64,000 bases of DNA. Source: CAISIP01 sp031396205 (GTDB taxonomy: Bacteria; Pseudomonadota; Gammaproteobacteria; Burkholderiales; Burkholderiaceae_C). The DNA lies in the NCBI GenBank assembly GCA_031396205.1, contig JANNKH010000015.1, positions 1 through 64,000 of the forward strand. Reading direction: 5' to 3'. A program made the position numbers and the translations under genes. The first letter of the stretch is position 1, and each line of letters starts with the position of its first letter. Below are positions 1 to 9,323 of the stretch, piece by piece. The notes below the pieces were generated by a model. The model did not search any database, was not told where the DNA came from, and worked only from the letters and a program-made list of their open reading frames with translations.

Positions 1-1474
1 ACAGCAGGATGATGTCGTATTGCTCCTGCCCCATTGCCGCTTCACTTTGCAGCGAAACCGACTTGCCGATGAACTCACTCAATCCAGCAAGGTGCTGGCT
101 TTCTTCATCCAGGAACAATTCGATCACCTTGGGCGAAGCCACGACGCGAAACTCGCGGGGGTTGAACTGGCGCGCTTCGCGCAGGATCTCGCGCAGAATG
201 TCATAAGCCACGCTGCGTGCGGTCTTGACGTTGCCCTTGCCCTGGCAGGCCGCGCAGGGTTCGCACAACATATGGGCCAGCGACTCGCGGGTGCGTTTGC
301 GCGTCATCTCGACCAGGCCGAGTTGCGAAAAACCTCCGGCCATCGTCTTGACCCGATCGCGCGACAGCTGCTTGCGAAATTCGGCCAGCACCGCATCGCG
401 ATGGTCCTCGCGGGCCATATCGATGAAGTCGACAATGATGATGCCGCCCAGGTTGCGCAAGCGCAGCTGGCGCGCGATGGCTTGTGCGGCTTCCAGGTTG
501 GTTTTGAAAATCGTGTCATCGAAATTGCGCGCGCCCACGAATCCGCCGGTATTGACGTCCATCGTCGTCAACGCCTCGGTCTGGTCCACGATCAGGTAGC
601 CGCCGGACTTCAGCTCGACCCGGCGCCCGAGCGCACGCGCGATCTCCTCGTCGATACCGTACAGGTCGAAGATCGGGCGCTCGCCCTTGTAATGCTGCAG
701 CTTGCCAACGGCCGAGGGCATGAATGCGCGGCCAAACGCCATCAGCAGATCGAACTGCTCGCGCGAATCGACCCGGATGGATTGGGTCAACTCACCCGTC
801 AGGTCGCGCAACACCCGCTGGATCAAGTTCAGGTCCTGGTGCAACAAGGACCCGGGCGGCGAGCGCGTCGATGCCTGCTTGATACCGGCCCAGGTCCTGC
901 GCAGGTAGGCGATGTCGTCTGCCAGCTCGGCGTCCGTAGCATCCTCGCCGTTGGTACGCAGAATGAACCCGCCGCCCTCGGGCTGCGTCAGCAGCTGCAG
1001 GCGGATGCGCAATTCATCGCGCAGCGAAGGCGTGATCTTCTGGGATACGCCCACATGGTCGTCCTGGGGCAGAAACACCAGCAGACGGCCGGCGACGCTG
1101 ATCTGGGTCGACAACCGCGCGCCCTTGCTGCCGATCGGGTCCTTGATGACCTGCACCGTCAACGACTGACCTTCGAACACCTGGCGCTCGATCGGCGTCT
1201 GTGCCTGCGCCGCGCGCGCGACCTGCGGTGGTTCGCCCTCGGGCTGGCGGTGCCAGACATCGGCCACATGCAGGAACGCCGCGCGCTCCAGTCCGATGTC
1301 GATGAAGGCAGACTGCATGCCGGGCAATACCCTGGCGACCCGACCCTGGTACACATTGCCTACCAGGCCGCGCTCCAGAGCCCGCTCCACATGCAACTCC
1401 TGCACCGCGCCGTTTTCCACCACCGCAACCCGGGTTTCCTGCGGCGACCAGTTGATCAAGATGTCCTGCTGCAT
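1..1474 (-). CDS. rng: Ribonuclease G (3' end cut by window edge)
   Basis: Endoribonuclease of the RNase E/G family, known to mature the 5' end of 16S rRNA and to decay some mRNAs. The minus-strand frame starts at ATG 1474 (MQQDILINWSPQETR) and is open to base 1, about 491 codons, close to the usual full length of about 490, so only the last few residues are missing. Visible: an S1-type RNA-binding region near the N-terminus (NVYQGRVARVLPGMQSAFIDI), the metal-binding DVNTGGFVGARN segment with the catalytic aspartate, IIIVDFIDM, and the zinc-link CEPCAACQGKG. There is no long C-terminal scaffold, which separates it from RNase E. It lies 21 bp downstream of maf on the same strand. Confidence 0.95.
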   Translation of the reverse strand, partial: MQQDILINWSPQETRVAVVENGAVQELHVERALERGLVGNVYQGRVARVLPGMQSAFIDIGLERAAFLHVADVWHRQPEGEPPQVARAAQAQTPIERQVFEGQSLTVQVIKDPIGSKGARLSTQISVAGRLLVFLPQDDHVGVSQKITPSLRDELRIRLQLLTQPEGGGFILRTNGEDATDAELADDIAYLRRTWAGIKQASTRSPPGSLLHQDLNLIQRVLRDLTGELTQSIRVDSREQFDLLMAFGRAFMPSAVGKLQHYKGERPIFDLYGIDEEIARALGRRVELKSGGYLIVDQTEALTTMDVNTGGFVGARNFDDTIFKTNLEAAQAIARQLRLRNLGGIIIVDFIDMAREDHRDAVLAEFRKQLSRDRVKTMAGGFSQLGLVEMTRKRTRESLAHMLCEPCAACQGKGNVKTARSVAYDILREILREARQFNPREFRVVASPKVIELFLDEESQHLAGLSEFIGKSVSLQSEAAMGQEQYDIILL

Positions 1475-1495
1475 GGCCTTGTTGTGTTGGTCTGC

Positions 1496-2113
<618 letters not shown>

Positions 2114-2132
2114 GCTGCCGCCGATCCCATTC

Positions 2133-2600
2133 TCATTCGCGATGGTAGGGATGGTTGGCGTTGACCGACCAGGCGCGGTACAACTGCTCGACCAGCAGCA
2201 CCCGTGCAAAGGCGTGCGGCAAGGTCAGGTCGGACAGGCGTAAACGTTCGTGGGCGGCCTGCTTGAACGCCGGATCCAGCCCGTCGGGCCCGCCAATCAC
2301 CAGGGCCACGTCATCCGCGCCTAGTTGCCACTGGCGCAACCGTTGCGCCAACGCCATGGTGGTGACAGCGCTGCCGTGTTCGTCCAGCACCACGATGCGA
2401 CTACCGGGACTGATGGCCGCCTCGATCCGGCTGCGTTCCGCCGCCAGGATCGGGCCCAGCGCCTGGGAAGAGCGCGCCTGGGTCTTGACCGTCTTGAGTT
2501 CAAGCCGCAGTTCGGGCGGAAAACGTTTTGCGTAGTCGTCCCAGGCCGTCTGGGCCCAAGCTGGCACACGCTGGCCGACGGCGACTACGACCAGTTTCAC
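2133..2600 (-). CDS. rlmH: 23S rRNA (pseudouridine1915-N3)-methyltransferase RlmH
   Basis: SPOUT-class SAM methyltransferase that methylates pseudouridine 1915 in helix 69 of 23S rRNA on assembled 70S ribosomes. A GTG start at 2600 (VKLVVVAVGQRVPAW) gives exactly 155 residues, the family's standard length. Longer in-frame starts would add an arginine-rich, non-homologous extension. SPOUT knot signatures are visible: ALVIGGPDGLDP in the middle and LSDLTLPHAFARVLLVEQLYRAW at the C-terminus (quoted as separate parts of the knot). The start lies 10 bp downstream of the rsfS stop, a normal operon spacing for this ribosome-related pair. Confidence 0.94.
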   Translation of the reverse strand: MKLVVVAVGQRVPAWAQTAWDDYAKRFPPELRLELKTVKTQARSSQALGPILAAERSRIEAAISPGSRIVVLDEHGSAVTTMALAQRLRQWQLGADDVALVIGGPDGLDPAFKQAAHERLRLSDLTLPHAFARVLLVEQLYRAWSVNANHPYHRE

Positions 2601-2610
2601 GCGAGCCGGC

Positions 2611-3300
2611 TCAGGATGTGCGCAGCGGTGTCTTCCGGGCCGGTGGCTTCGCAGGCAGCTTGGTCTTCGCGCGCGACTTGCTGGCAGGTGCCTCACGCGC
2701 CGCTGCCTTGCTCGCTGGCGACTTGGACCCTGGCGACTTGGACCCTGGTGCCTTTGCCGGCGTCTTTCTGTCCGCGACCGGCCTGGGCGCCAGCGGCTCG
2801 GATGTGCCCGCACGCGCAACCGACGCCTTTCGCACGGGTTTGCCAGCCGCCGTCTTGCCCGAGGTGGCTTTGCGCGCCGCTGACTTGCCCGCGGGCGCCT
2901 TGGTCGCCACCGGCGTGGTCACGGGTTTGCCGGCGCCGAATTTCAGGCGCACGGGCTTCTCGCCCCACAACTCCTCCAGATGGTAATACGCGCGAAACGT
3001 GGGCTGCATGATGTGCACCACCGCCTGCGCGCAGTCGACGATGATCCACTCGCCATTGGCCTCGCCTTCAATGCGCGGCTTGGGGAAACCGGCCTCGCGC
3101 ACTGCATCGCGTACGCTGGTGGCAAGCGCCTTGGTCTGCCGGTTCGATGTACCCGAGGCCACGATGACCCGTTCGAACAATGCGGACAGATGCTCGGTAT
3201 CGAATACCTGGATGTCCTGGGCCTTGACATCCTCGAGCCCGTCGACGATGGCGCGTTGAAGTTTCTGAGTATCGCGTTTGGCGGCAGTTTCTGTGGTCAT
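2611..3300 (-). CDS. rsfS: Ribosomal silencing factor RsfS with lysine-rich tail
   Basis: RsfS binds ribosomal protein uL14 and blocks 50S-30S joining in starvation. The ATG at 3300 gives 229 residues. The conserved domain is residues 10-122, with VIVASGTSNRQTKALA and ANGEWIIVDCAQAVVHIM and then the YYHLEELWG segment. Typical RsfS proteins are 105-130 residues. Here a tail of about 105 residues rich in Lys, Ala, Pro and Ser follows, with short repeats such as GSKSP twice and histone-H1-like KAPAGKSAARK patterns. The ATG overlaps the nadD stop (TGATG arrangement), so the two are likely translationally coupled. Confidence 0.93.
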   Translation of the reverse strand: MTTETAAKRDTQKLQRAIVDGLEDVKAQDIQVFDTEHLSALFERVIVASGTSNRQTKALATSVRDAVREAGFPKPRIEGEANGEWIIVDCAQAVVHIMQPTFRAYYHLEELWGEKPVRLKFGAGKPVTTPVATKAPAGKSAARKATSGKTAAGKPVRKASVARAGTSEPLAPRPVADRKTPAKAPGSKSPGSKSPASKAAAREAPASKSRAKTKLPAKPPARKTPLRTS

Positions 3301-3917
3301 CAATTGGCTTGGTAAAGGCGATGGAGAACAATATAACGCGCAACGGCGTCGCTCACCAGAGGAACAATACTCTGGCCGGAACGGGCTAACGCGCGAATGT
3401 GGGTAGCGCTGGTCGCGGAGACAGGCAATTGCAATCGAATGAAGCGCTGGCGCAGGCCCTCGGGGGGCATGAACCGGGTGTTCCCGGACGCAGTATCGGA
3501 GCGCTCGGCAACGCAGATTGTAGCCAGCGCCACCACCTGCCTCCATTCACGCCAGCTATCCAATGCCTGCGCCTGGTCCTGCCCTAGCACCAGGAACAAC
3601 TGCGCTGGGCCCCATTCGGAGCGCAAGGCGCGCAGCGTATCGATGCTGTAGCTGGGTCCGCCGCGCTCGATTTCGCGCGTGTCCACCTGCACGGCGGGCA
3701 GATCGCCGAAGGCCAACCGAGCCATCGCGACACGATGGGCCGCGTCCGACAGGGTCGCGGTCTTGTGCCAGGCCTGACCGGTGGGAATCACCAACAGCCG
3801 ATCGAGCCGCAATTGCGCCATGGCCGTTTCCACCAGTTGATGGTGCGCCACATGCGGTGGATCAAAGGCACCCCCGAACAGGCCCAGGCGTTGCACCCCG
3901 CTCGCCGACTCGGTCAA
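3300..3917 (-). CDS. nadD: Nicotinate-nucleotide adenylyltransferase
   Basis: Adenylates nicotinate mononucleotide to deamido-NAD in NAD synthesis. The 205-residue protein carries the nucleotidyltransferase signature LFGGAFDPPHVAHH at residues 13-26 and a C-terminal ISATSATHIRALARSG-like motif (seen as VSATSATHIRALARSG). The only start that keeps the motif with a plausible N-terminus is TTG at 3917, which overlaps the hemF stop by four bases (TTGA). A rare start plus overlap suggests expression coupled to hemF. Downstream it overlaps rsfS, the usual nadD-rsfS pairing. Confidence 0.93.
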   Translation of the reverse strand: MTESASGVQRLGLFGGAFDPPHVAHHQLVETAMAQLRLDRLLVIPTGQAWHKTATLSDAAHRVAMARLAFGDLPAVQVDTREIERGGPSYSIDTLRALRSEWGPAQLFLVLGQDQAQALDSWREWRQVVALATICVAERSDTASGNTRFMPPEGLRQRFIRLQLPVSATSATHIRALARSGQSIVPLVSDAVARYIVLHRLYQAN

Positions 3918-4852
3918 ACCCAGTCCCTTGGCACCAGGAATCGGTGCAACAGGTCATGCTCGGGCGAGCCTGGGGGCGGCTCCTCGCGGTAGGACCAGCG
4001 CACCATCGGCGGCATCGACAACAAGATGGACTCGGTGCGGCCACCCGATTGCAAGCCGAAATGGGTGCCACGGTCCCAGACCAGGTTGAATTCGACATAG
4101 CGCCCCCGGCGGTAGAGCTGGAAATTGCGCTCGCGCTCGCCAAAGGCCAGGCCGGCCCGGCGTTGCACGATCGGTACATACGCGTCCAGGAACGCGTCGC
4201 CTACCGCGCGTTGCAACGCAAAGCCACCATCGAAGTCGGACGCACCGTAGTCGTCGAAAAATATTCCGCCCACACCGCGCTGCTCCTGGCGGTGCTTCAG
4301 GAAAAAATAATCGTCGCACCAGCGCTTGAAGCGTGGAAAGAGATCGACACCAAACGAATCGAGCGCGCCCTTGCAAGCGGCGTGAAAATGCACCGCATCG
4401 TCCTCGAAACCATAATAGGGTGTCAGGTCCATGCCGCCGCCAAACCAGCAGACCTGTTGCTGCGTTGCGGGAAACGCGGCCAGCATGCGCACATTCATGT
4501 GCACGGTGGGCACATAGGGGTTGCGCGGGTGGAACACCAGCGACACGCCCAGGGCCTCGAACGGCGCTCCGGCGAGTTCGGGTCGGCCCTGAGTTGCCGA
4601 GGGGGGGAGCGCAGCACCACGCACATGCGAGAAGCCGCAGCCGGCGCGTTCGAAGACCGTGCCCAGCTCCAGGATCCGGGTCAATCCGTCACCCTGCAAG
4701 GGTTCACTGGCCGTCTTCTCCCAGGCATCCTCCAGGAATGGCGTGCCGTCGATCAGCGCGATCGCGTCGCAAATGCGCATCTGCAATCCGAGCAGGTAGG
4801 CCCGCACGGCGGGCACCCGGTCTTGCATCGGGGCGTCTGGTTCGAGGGGCAC
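3914..4852 (-). CDS. hemF: Oxygen-dependent coproporphyrinogen III oxidase
   Basis: Aerobic heme-pathway enzyme that converts coproporphyrinogen III to protoporphyrinogen IX with O2. The 312-residue frame from a GTG at 4852 is close to the normal 300-310. ATG at 4828 (MQDRVPAVRAYLLGLQ) is an alternative start that removes eight residues. Clear family blocks: WEKTASEPLQGDG near residue 44, HMNVRMLAAF, CWFGGGMDLTPYYGFEDDAVHFH, GVGGIFFDDY, and the C-terminal GRYVEFNLVWDRGTHFGL. No strong ribosome-binding site lies ahead of either start. It sits between purD and nadD in the minus-strand run. Confidence 0.95.
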   Translation of the reverse strand: MPLEPDAPMQDRVPAVRAYLLGLQMRICDAIALIDGTPFLEDAWEKTASEPLQGDGLTRILELGTVFERAGCGFSHVRGAALPPSATQGRPELAGAPFEALGVSLVFHPRNPYVPTVHMNVRMLAAFPATQQQVCWFGGGMDLTPYYGFEDDAVHFHAACKGALDSFGVDLFPRFKRWCDDYFFLKHRQEQRGVGGIFFDDYGASDFDGGFALQRAVGDAFLDAYVPIVQRRAGLAFGERERNFQLYRRGRYVEFNLVWDRGTHFGLQSGGRTESILLSMPPMVRWSYREEPPPGSPEHDLLHRFLVPRDWV

Positions 4853-4887
4853 GGTGCGACCTGTTGCAGCGGCAGTCAGATCGACGA

Positions 4888-6156
4888 TCAGGCAGCCCGA
4901 TGGCCAATATCGCCGCGATACTGCATGCCATCGAACTGGATGTCGCGCACCGCCTCGTAGGCGCGGTGCTGGGCCTGGCGAACATTATCGGCCAGCGCGG
5001 TGACACAGAGCACCCGGCCACCGCAAGTCAGCACATCGTCACCCTGAAGCCGTGTGGCGGCATGGAACACCACCAGGTCGGATTGTGGCGCTGGCAGACC
5101 GCGGATCCGGTCGCCGACATGGGGTTGCTGCGGATAACCCTTGGCAGCCAGCACCACACTCAGCGCAGTGCGCCGGTCCCATTGCAGTTCGATCTGATCC
5201 AGCCGGCGCTCGTTGCCGGTCTCGGTCGCCACCAACAGCAATTCCAGCAGATCGGTCTTCAGGCGCATCAAAATGGGCTGCGTCTCCGGATCGCCCAGCC
5301 GGCAATTGAACTCCAGCGTGCGCGGCTGTCCCCGCGCATCGATCATCAAGCCTGCGTATAGAAAACCGGTGTACGCGATGCCGTCCTTTTCCATGCCGCG
5401 GATCGTGGGCAGGATGATTTCGCGCATCGCCTTGGCATGGACCGCCGGGGTGACCACGGCTGCAGGTGAATAGGCTCCCATGCCACCGGTATTTGGCCCC
5501 TGATCAGCATCGAGCAGGCGCTTGTGGTCCTGGCTGGTGGCCAGCGCCAGCACGTTTTTGCCATCGCACAGCACGATGAAACTGGCCTCTTCGCCGGCGA
5601 GGAACTGCTCGATCACCACCCGCGTGGCGGCATCGGCAAGCTCGGGCAACATCTGGTCGATCGCGCCATGGGCCTGCTCCAGCGTCTGGGCCACCACGAC
5701 GCCCTTGCCCGCTGCGAGGCCATCGGCCTTGACGACGATGGGTGCTCCCTGCTCGTTTACGTAGTCATGTGCCTGCGCCCGGTCGGAAAACGTCGCGTGC
5801 TGCGCCGTTGGAATGCCATGGCGCCGCATGAATTCCTTGGAAAACGCCTTCGAACTCTCCAACTGCGCGGCAGTCCTGGTCGGTCCGACGATGCGCAGGC
5901 CGCGTTCGCGAAACAGATCGACGACGCCGCCCGCCAGCGGCACCTCGGGGCCCACCACTGTGAGACCGATTTTTTCGTCGGCCGCCCAATCGCACAACTG
6001 TGCCAGATCGGTGATCGCGACATTGCGAATGCGCTCACCCTGCGCGGTACCGCCGTTGCCGGGTGCAACAAACACGGTCTCGACCCGGCTCGACTGGGCC
6101 AACTTCCAGGCCAGGGCGTGTTCACGCCCGCCCCCGCCAATGACCAGGACCTTCAT
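4888..6156 (-). CDS. purD: Phosphoribosylamine-glycine ligase
   Basis: ATP-grasp enzyme of purine synthesis that forms glycinamide ribonucleotide. It has 422 residues, the usual length. It begins MKVLVIGGGGREHALAWKL, followed by the PGN loop (APGNGGTAQGERI), the ATP-grasp segment VVKADGLAAGKGVVVA, and the C-terminal FNCRLGDPETQPILMRL block. The start ATG at 6156 overlaps the yebC stop at 6153 (ATGA), which points to co-expression. A gap of about 35 bp separates it from hemF downstream. Confidence 0.96.
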   Translation of the reverse strand: MKVLVIGGGGREHALAWKLAQSSRVETVFVAPGNGGTAQGERIRNVAITDLAQLCDWAADEKIGLTVVGPEVPLAGGVVDLFRERGLRIVGPTRTAAQLESSKAFSKEFMRRHGIPTAQHATFSDRAQAHDYVNEQGAPIVVKADGLAAGKGVVVAQTLEQAHGAIDQMLPELADAATRVVIEQFLAGEEASFIVLCDGKNVLALATSQDHKRLLDADQGPNTGGMGAYSPAAVVTPAVHAKAMREIILPTIRGMEKDGIAYTGFLYAGLMIDARGQPRTLEFNCRLGDPETQPILMRLKTDLLELLLVATETGNERRLDQIELQWDRRTALSVVLAAKGYPQQPHVGDRIRGLPAPQSDLVVFHAATRLQGDDVLTCGGRVLCVTALADNVRQAQHRAYEAVRDIQFDGMQYRGDIGHRAA

Positions 6157-6872
6157 AGCGCCGCGTTGTGGTAGACCGCCTGCACGTCGTCCAGGTCTTC
6201 CAGCACGTCGAGCAGTTTCTGCATCCGCGCTGCGTCGTCGCCCACGACGTCGACCGGGTTTTCCGCGCGCATGGTGACCTCCGCCATCTCGGCCTTGAAA
6301 CCGGCCGTGTCCAGCGCCGATTGCACGGTCTCGAACAGGGCTGGGTCGGTCAACACTTCGATCGCACCATCATCGTCAACGATCACGTCGTCCGCACCCG
6401 CCTCCAGCGCGGCGTCCATCAGCTTTTCTTCATGGGTTCCCGGCGCAAAGACCAGCTGTCCGCAATGCTTGAACTGGAACGCAACCGACCCCTCGGTGCC
6501 CATGTTGCCACCGTACTTGCTGAACGCATGGCGCACCTCGGCCACCGTGCGCACCCGGTTGTCGGTCATGGTGTCGACGATGATGGCTGCGCCACCAATA
6601 CCATAGCCTTCGTAACGGATTTCCTCGTAGCTGACACCTTCCAGGTTGCCGGTAGCCTTGTCGATATTGCGCTTGACCGTTTCGATGGGCAGGTTGGCCG
6701 CCTTGGCCTTGTCAACCGCCAATCGCAGCCGCGGATTGACACCCAGATCACCGCCACCGAGTCGGGCCGCGACCATGATTTCACGGATGACGCGGGTCCA
6801 GACCTTGCCTCTTTTTTCATCCTGCCGCCCCTTGCGGTGCTGAATATTGGCCCATTTACTGTGTCCTGCCAC
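6153..6872 (-). CDS. yebC: YebC/PmpR-family regulatory or translation protein
   Basis: The 239-residue YebC/TACO1 family protein begins with the invariant MAGHSKWANIQHRKGRQD and contains RLRLAVDKAKAANLP and the GYGIGGAAIIVDTMTDNR block. The family is annotated as transcriptional regulators, and recent work on relatives supports a role in translation of difficult sequences such as proline runs. Family membership is certain, but the exact role here is not. It is the first gene of the minus-strand run; 59 bp separate its start from the divergent ATPase gene. Confidence 0.93.
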   Translation of the reverse strand: MAGHSKWANIQHRKGRQDEKRGKVWTRVIREIMVAARLGGGDLGVNPRLRLAVDKAKAANLPIETVKRNIDKATGNLEGVSYEEIRYEGYGIGGAAIIVDTMTDNRVRTVAEVRHAFSKYGGNMGTEGSVAFQFKHCGQLVFAPGTHEEKLMDAALEAGADDVIVDDDGAIEVLTDPALFETVQSALDTAGFKAEMAEVTMRAENPVDVVGDDAARMQKLLDVLEDLDDVQAVYHNAAL

Positions 6873-6931
6873 GCGGAATCCTTCGAAAAATTGGTTACCC
6901 TTGCGGCTCGATTGTACTTTTCGGGACTCCC

Positions 6932-8479
6932 ATGACAGAACCTTTCCTGATTGCGCAGCGCGACGCCGTCCAGTGTTATTTGCAACCCGACAAGGCGAAC
7001 CGGCACGGGCTGATCACCGGCGCCACCGGCACCGGCAAGACCATCACACTGCAAACGCTGGCCGAAGCCTTTTCCAGCGCAGGCGTACCGGTATTCATGG
7101 CCGACGTCAAAGGCGACCTGACCGGCATCTCGCAGGCGGGAACACTGGGCGCCAAACTGGGCAAGATCATCGAGGAGCGCAAATTGCCGACGCCGGCCTT
7201 TGCCGCCTTTCCAGTCACGCTATGGGATGTTTTCGGCGCCCAGGGCCATCCGGTACGGGCCACCGTCAGCGACCTGGGCCCGCTATTGCTGGCACGGATG
7301 CTCAATCTAAACGACACCCAGGCCGGCGTATTGCAACTGGTGTTCAAGATCGCTGACGACCAGGGCCTGATGCTGCTGGACATGAAGGACTTGCGCAGCA
7401 TGTGCCAGTTCGTGGGCGACAACAGCTCGCAGTTCACCACCAGCTACGGCAACATCAGCGCGGCCAGCGTTGGGGCCATCCAGCGCGGGCTGATGCAGAT
7501 CGAGAGCCAGGGTGGCGACAAGTTCTTCGGCGAGCCGATGCTCAATATCGACGACTTCATGCAGACCGACAACAGTGGCAAAGGCGTGATCAACGTGCTG
7601 GCGGCCGACCAACTGATGAATGCACCGCGGCTGTATGCGACCTTCCTTTTGTGGATGCTCAGTGAGCTGTTCGAGAACCTGCCCGAGGTCGGTGATCTGG
7701 AAAAACCCAAGCTGGTGTTTTTCTTTGACGAGGCGCATCTGCTGTTTGCCGATGCACCCAAGGCGCTGATCGAGCGCATCGAACTGGTGGTGCGGCTGGT
7801 GCGCAGCAAGGGGGTCGGTGTCTATTTCGTGACCCAGAATCCGCTGGACATACCGGATGCGGTGCTGGCGCAGCTGGGCAATCGGGTGCAGCATGCACTG
7901 CGTGCGTTCACGCCGCGCGACCAGAAGGCGGTGAAGTCGGCCGCCGACACCATGCGGCAAAACCCCAAGCTCGACATCGGGCAGGCCATCACCGAGTTGG
8001 CCGTCGGCGAGGCGCTGGTCAGCTTCCTGGATGAAAAAGGCCGACCCGGTGTGACCGAGCGTGTCTATGTTCTGCCACCGGCGAGCCAGATCGGTCCGAT
8101 CGCGGCAGTCCAGCGCCAGGCGCTTATCTCCGGCTCCATCGTTGCCGGTGTCTACGAAAAGACGGTCGACCGCGAGTCGGCCCATGAGGCGCTCAAGGTC
8201 CGCACCGAAGCCAACATGGCCGATGCGGCCACTGCCAAGGAAAAGGCCGCCGGCATGGCCCGCACCGCGCAGACGCAGGCTGCCGGCAAGACCGATGATT
8301 CGTCCGGCGGCGGCATTCTGGGCTCGTTGGGTGGACTGCTGGGCGGCGGCCAAGGCCGCACCCGCATGGGCGCTGGCGAGCAGCTGTTCAAGAGCGCTGC
8401 CAGCGCCATCGGCAGTGAAGTTGGTCGCCAGATCATCCGCGGTGTGCTGGGCGGCATTTTTGGCGGCAAACGCCGCTGA
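6932..8479 (+). CDS. HerA-like/DUF853 P-loop ATPase (YjgR family)
   Basis: A 515-residue member of the DUF853 family of HerA-related ATPases. Visible: Walker A GATGTGKT near residues 30-37, Walker B-like KLVFFFDEAHLLF near 257-269, and a sensor region FVTQNPLDIPDAVLAQLGNRVQHALRAF (read in parts). The C-terminal 70 residues are Gly-rich (GGGILGSLGGLLGGGQG) and end in a glycine-rich basic tail, as in YjgR proteins. No biochemical function is established for the family; an inner-membrane or DNA-translocase-like role is only inferred. It is divergent from yebC and runs toward upp. Confidence 0.88.
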   Translation: MTEPFLIAQRDAVQCYLQPDKANRHGLITGATGTGKTITLQTLAEAFSSAGVPVFMADVKGDLTGISQAGTLGAKLGKIIEERKLPTPAFAAFPVTLWDVFGAQGHPVRATVSDLGPLLLARMLNLNDTQAGVLQLVFKIADDQGLMLLDMKDLRSMCQFVGDNSSQFTTSYGNISAASVGAIQRGLMQIESQGGDKFFGEPMLNIDDFMQTDNSGKGVINVLAADQLMNAPRLYATFLLWMLSELFENLPEVGDLEKPKLVFFFDEAHLLFADAPKALIERIELVVRLVRSKGVGVYFVTQNPLDIPDAVLAQLGNRVQHALRAFTPRDQKAVKSAADTMRQNPKLDIGQAITELAVGEALVSFLDEKGRPGVTERVYVLPPASQIGPIAAVQRQALISGSIVAGVYEKTVDRESAHEALKVRTEANMADAATAKEKAAGMARTAQTQAAGKTDDSSGGGILGSLGGLLGGGQGRTRMGAGEQLFKSAASAIGSEVGRQIIRGVLGGIFGGKRR

Positions 8480-8501
8480 CCCGTATCGAACCCGCCATCT
8501 C

Positions 8502-8525
8502 CATCGCCATCGCCATCGCCATCGC
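8502..8525. repeat. Short CATCGC hexamer tandem repeat
   Basis: Four perfect CATCGC units lie in the 70-bp gap between the ATPase stop and upp, flanked by degenerate copies. They are in the upp leader, about 25 bp before its ATG. The sequence alone does not show whether copy number varies. Confidence 0.85.
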
Positions 8526-8549
8526 CACGCATTTTGCGAGGATATATTC

Positions 8550-9197
8550 ATGACCGATCTTTCACAGTTCCCTAACCTGCACCTGGTGGGGCATCCGCTG
8601 GTACAGCACAAACTGACGCTGATGCGCAGGAAGGAGACCAGCACCAGCGGCTTCCGGCGCCTGCTCAACGAACTGAGCACCTTGATGGCCTACGAAGTCA
8701 CCCGCGACATGCCGACCCAACCCATCGAGATCGAGACGCCACTGGAAACCATGACCGGCACCACGATCGACGGCAAGAAGCTGGTGCTGGTATCCATCCT
8801 GCGGGCGGGCACCGGCATTCTGGACGGCATGCTCAGCGTGGTGCCCGGCGCCCGGGTTGGTCACATCGGCCTGTACCGCGACCCGAAGACTCTGCAGCCG
8901 GTGGAGTACTACTTCAAGATGCCGCAGGACATGCAGGAGCGCGACGTGATCGTCGTCGATCCGATGCTGGCCACCGGGAACTCGGCCATCGCGGCGATCG
9001 AGCGCGTCAAGCGCATGAAGCCCAAATCGGTCAAGTTCCTGTGCCTTCTGACTTGTCCGGAGGGACTTGCTGCCATGCACAAGGCACACCCGGATGTGCA
9101 GGTATACACCGCGGCCGTAGACCGCCAGCTCAACGACCACGGCTATATCCTGCCGGGACTGGGCGATGCCGGGGACAGGATCTTCGGTACGCAATAG
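8550..9197 (+). CDS. upp: Uracil phosphoribosyltransferase
   Basis: Converts uracil and PRPP to UMP (pyrimidine salvage). ATG at 8550 gives 215 residues; the frame is open further upstream, but only through the antisense-like end of the preceding gene. Typical blocks are FPNLHLVGHPLVQHKLTLMR at the N-terminus, SILRAGTGILDGML, and the PRPP loop VIVVDPMLATGNSAI, with the uracil-contacting HGYILPGLGDAGDR-type C-terminus. The pyrimidine catabolic locus lies a few kilobases downstream but is not contiguous. Confidence 0.96.
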   Translation: MTDLSQFPNLHLVGHPLVQHKLTLMRRKETSTSGFRRLLNELSTLMAYEVTRDMPTQPIEIETPLETMTGTTIDGKKLVLVSILRAGTGILDGMLSVVPGARVGHIGLYRDPKTLQPVEYYFKMPQDMQERDVIVVDPMLATGNSAIAAIERVKRMKPKSVKFLCLLTCPEGLAAMHKAHPDVQVYTAAVDRQLNDHGYILPGLGDAGDRIFGTQ

Positions 9198-9323
9198 CTA
9201 GTAAAAGACCCGGCGGCTCGAGCTCTTTCCGACGTACGATGCCGGTGGGGTCAATAGCGACAATTACGGCAATGTCGCCGGACGGGCCGAACGCCGCATC
9301 GTTCGGACAGAGGAGAGAACACG

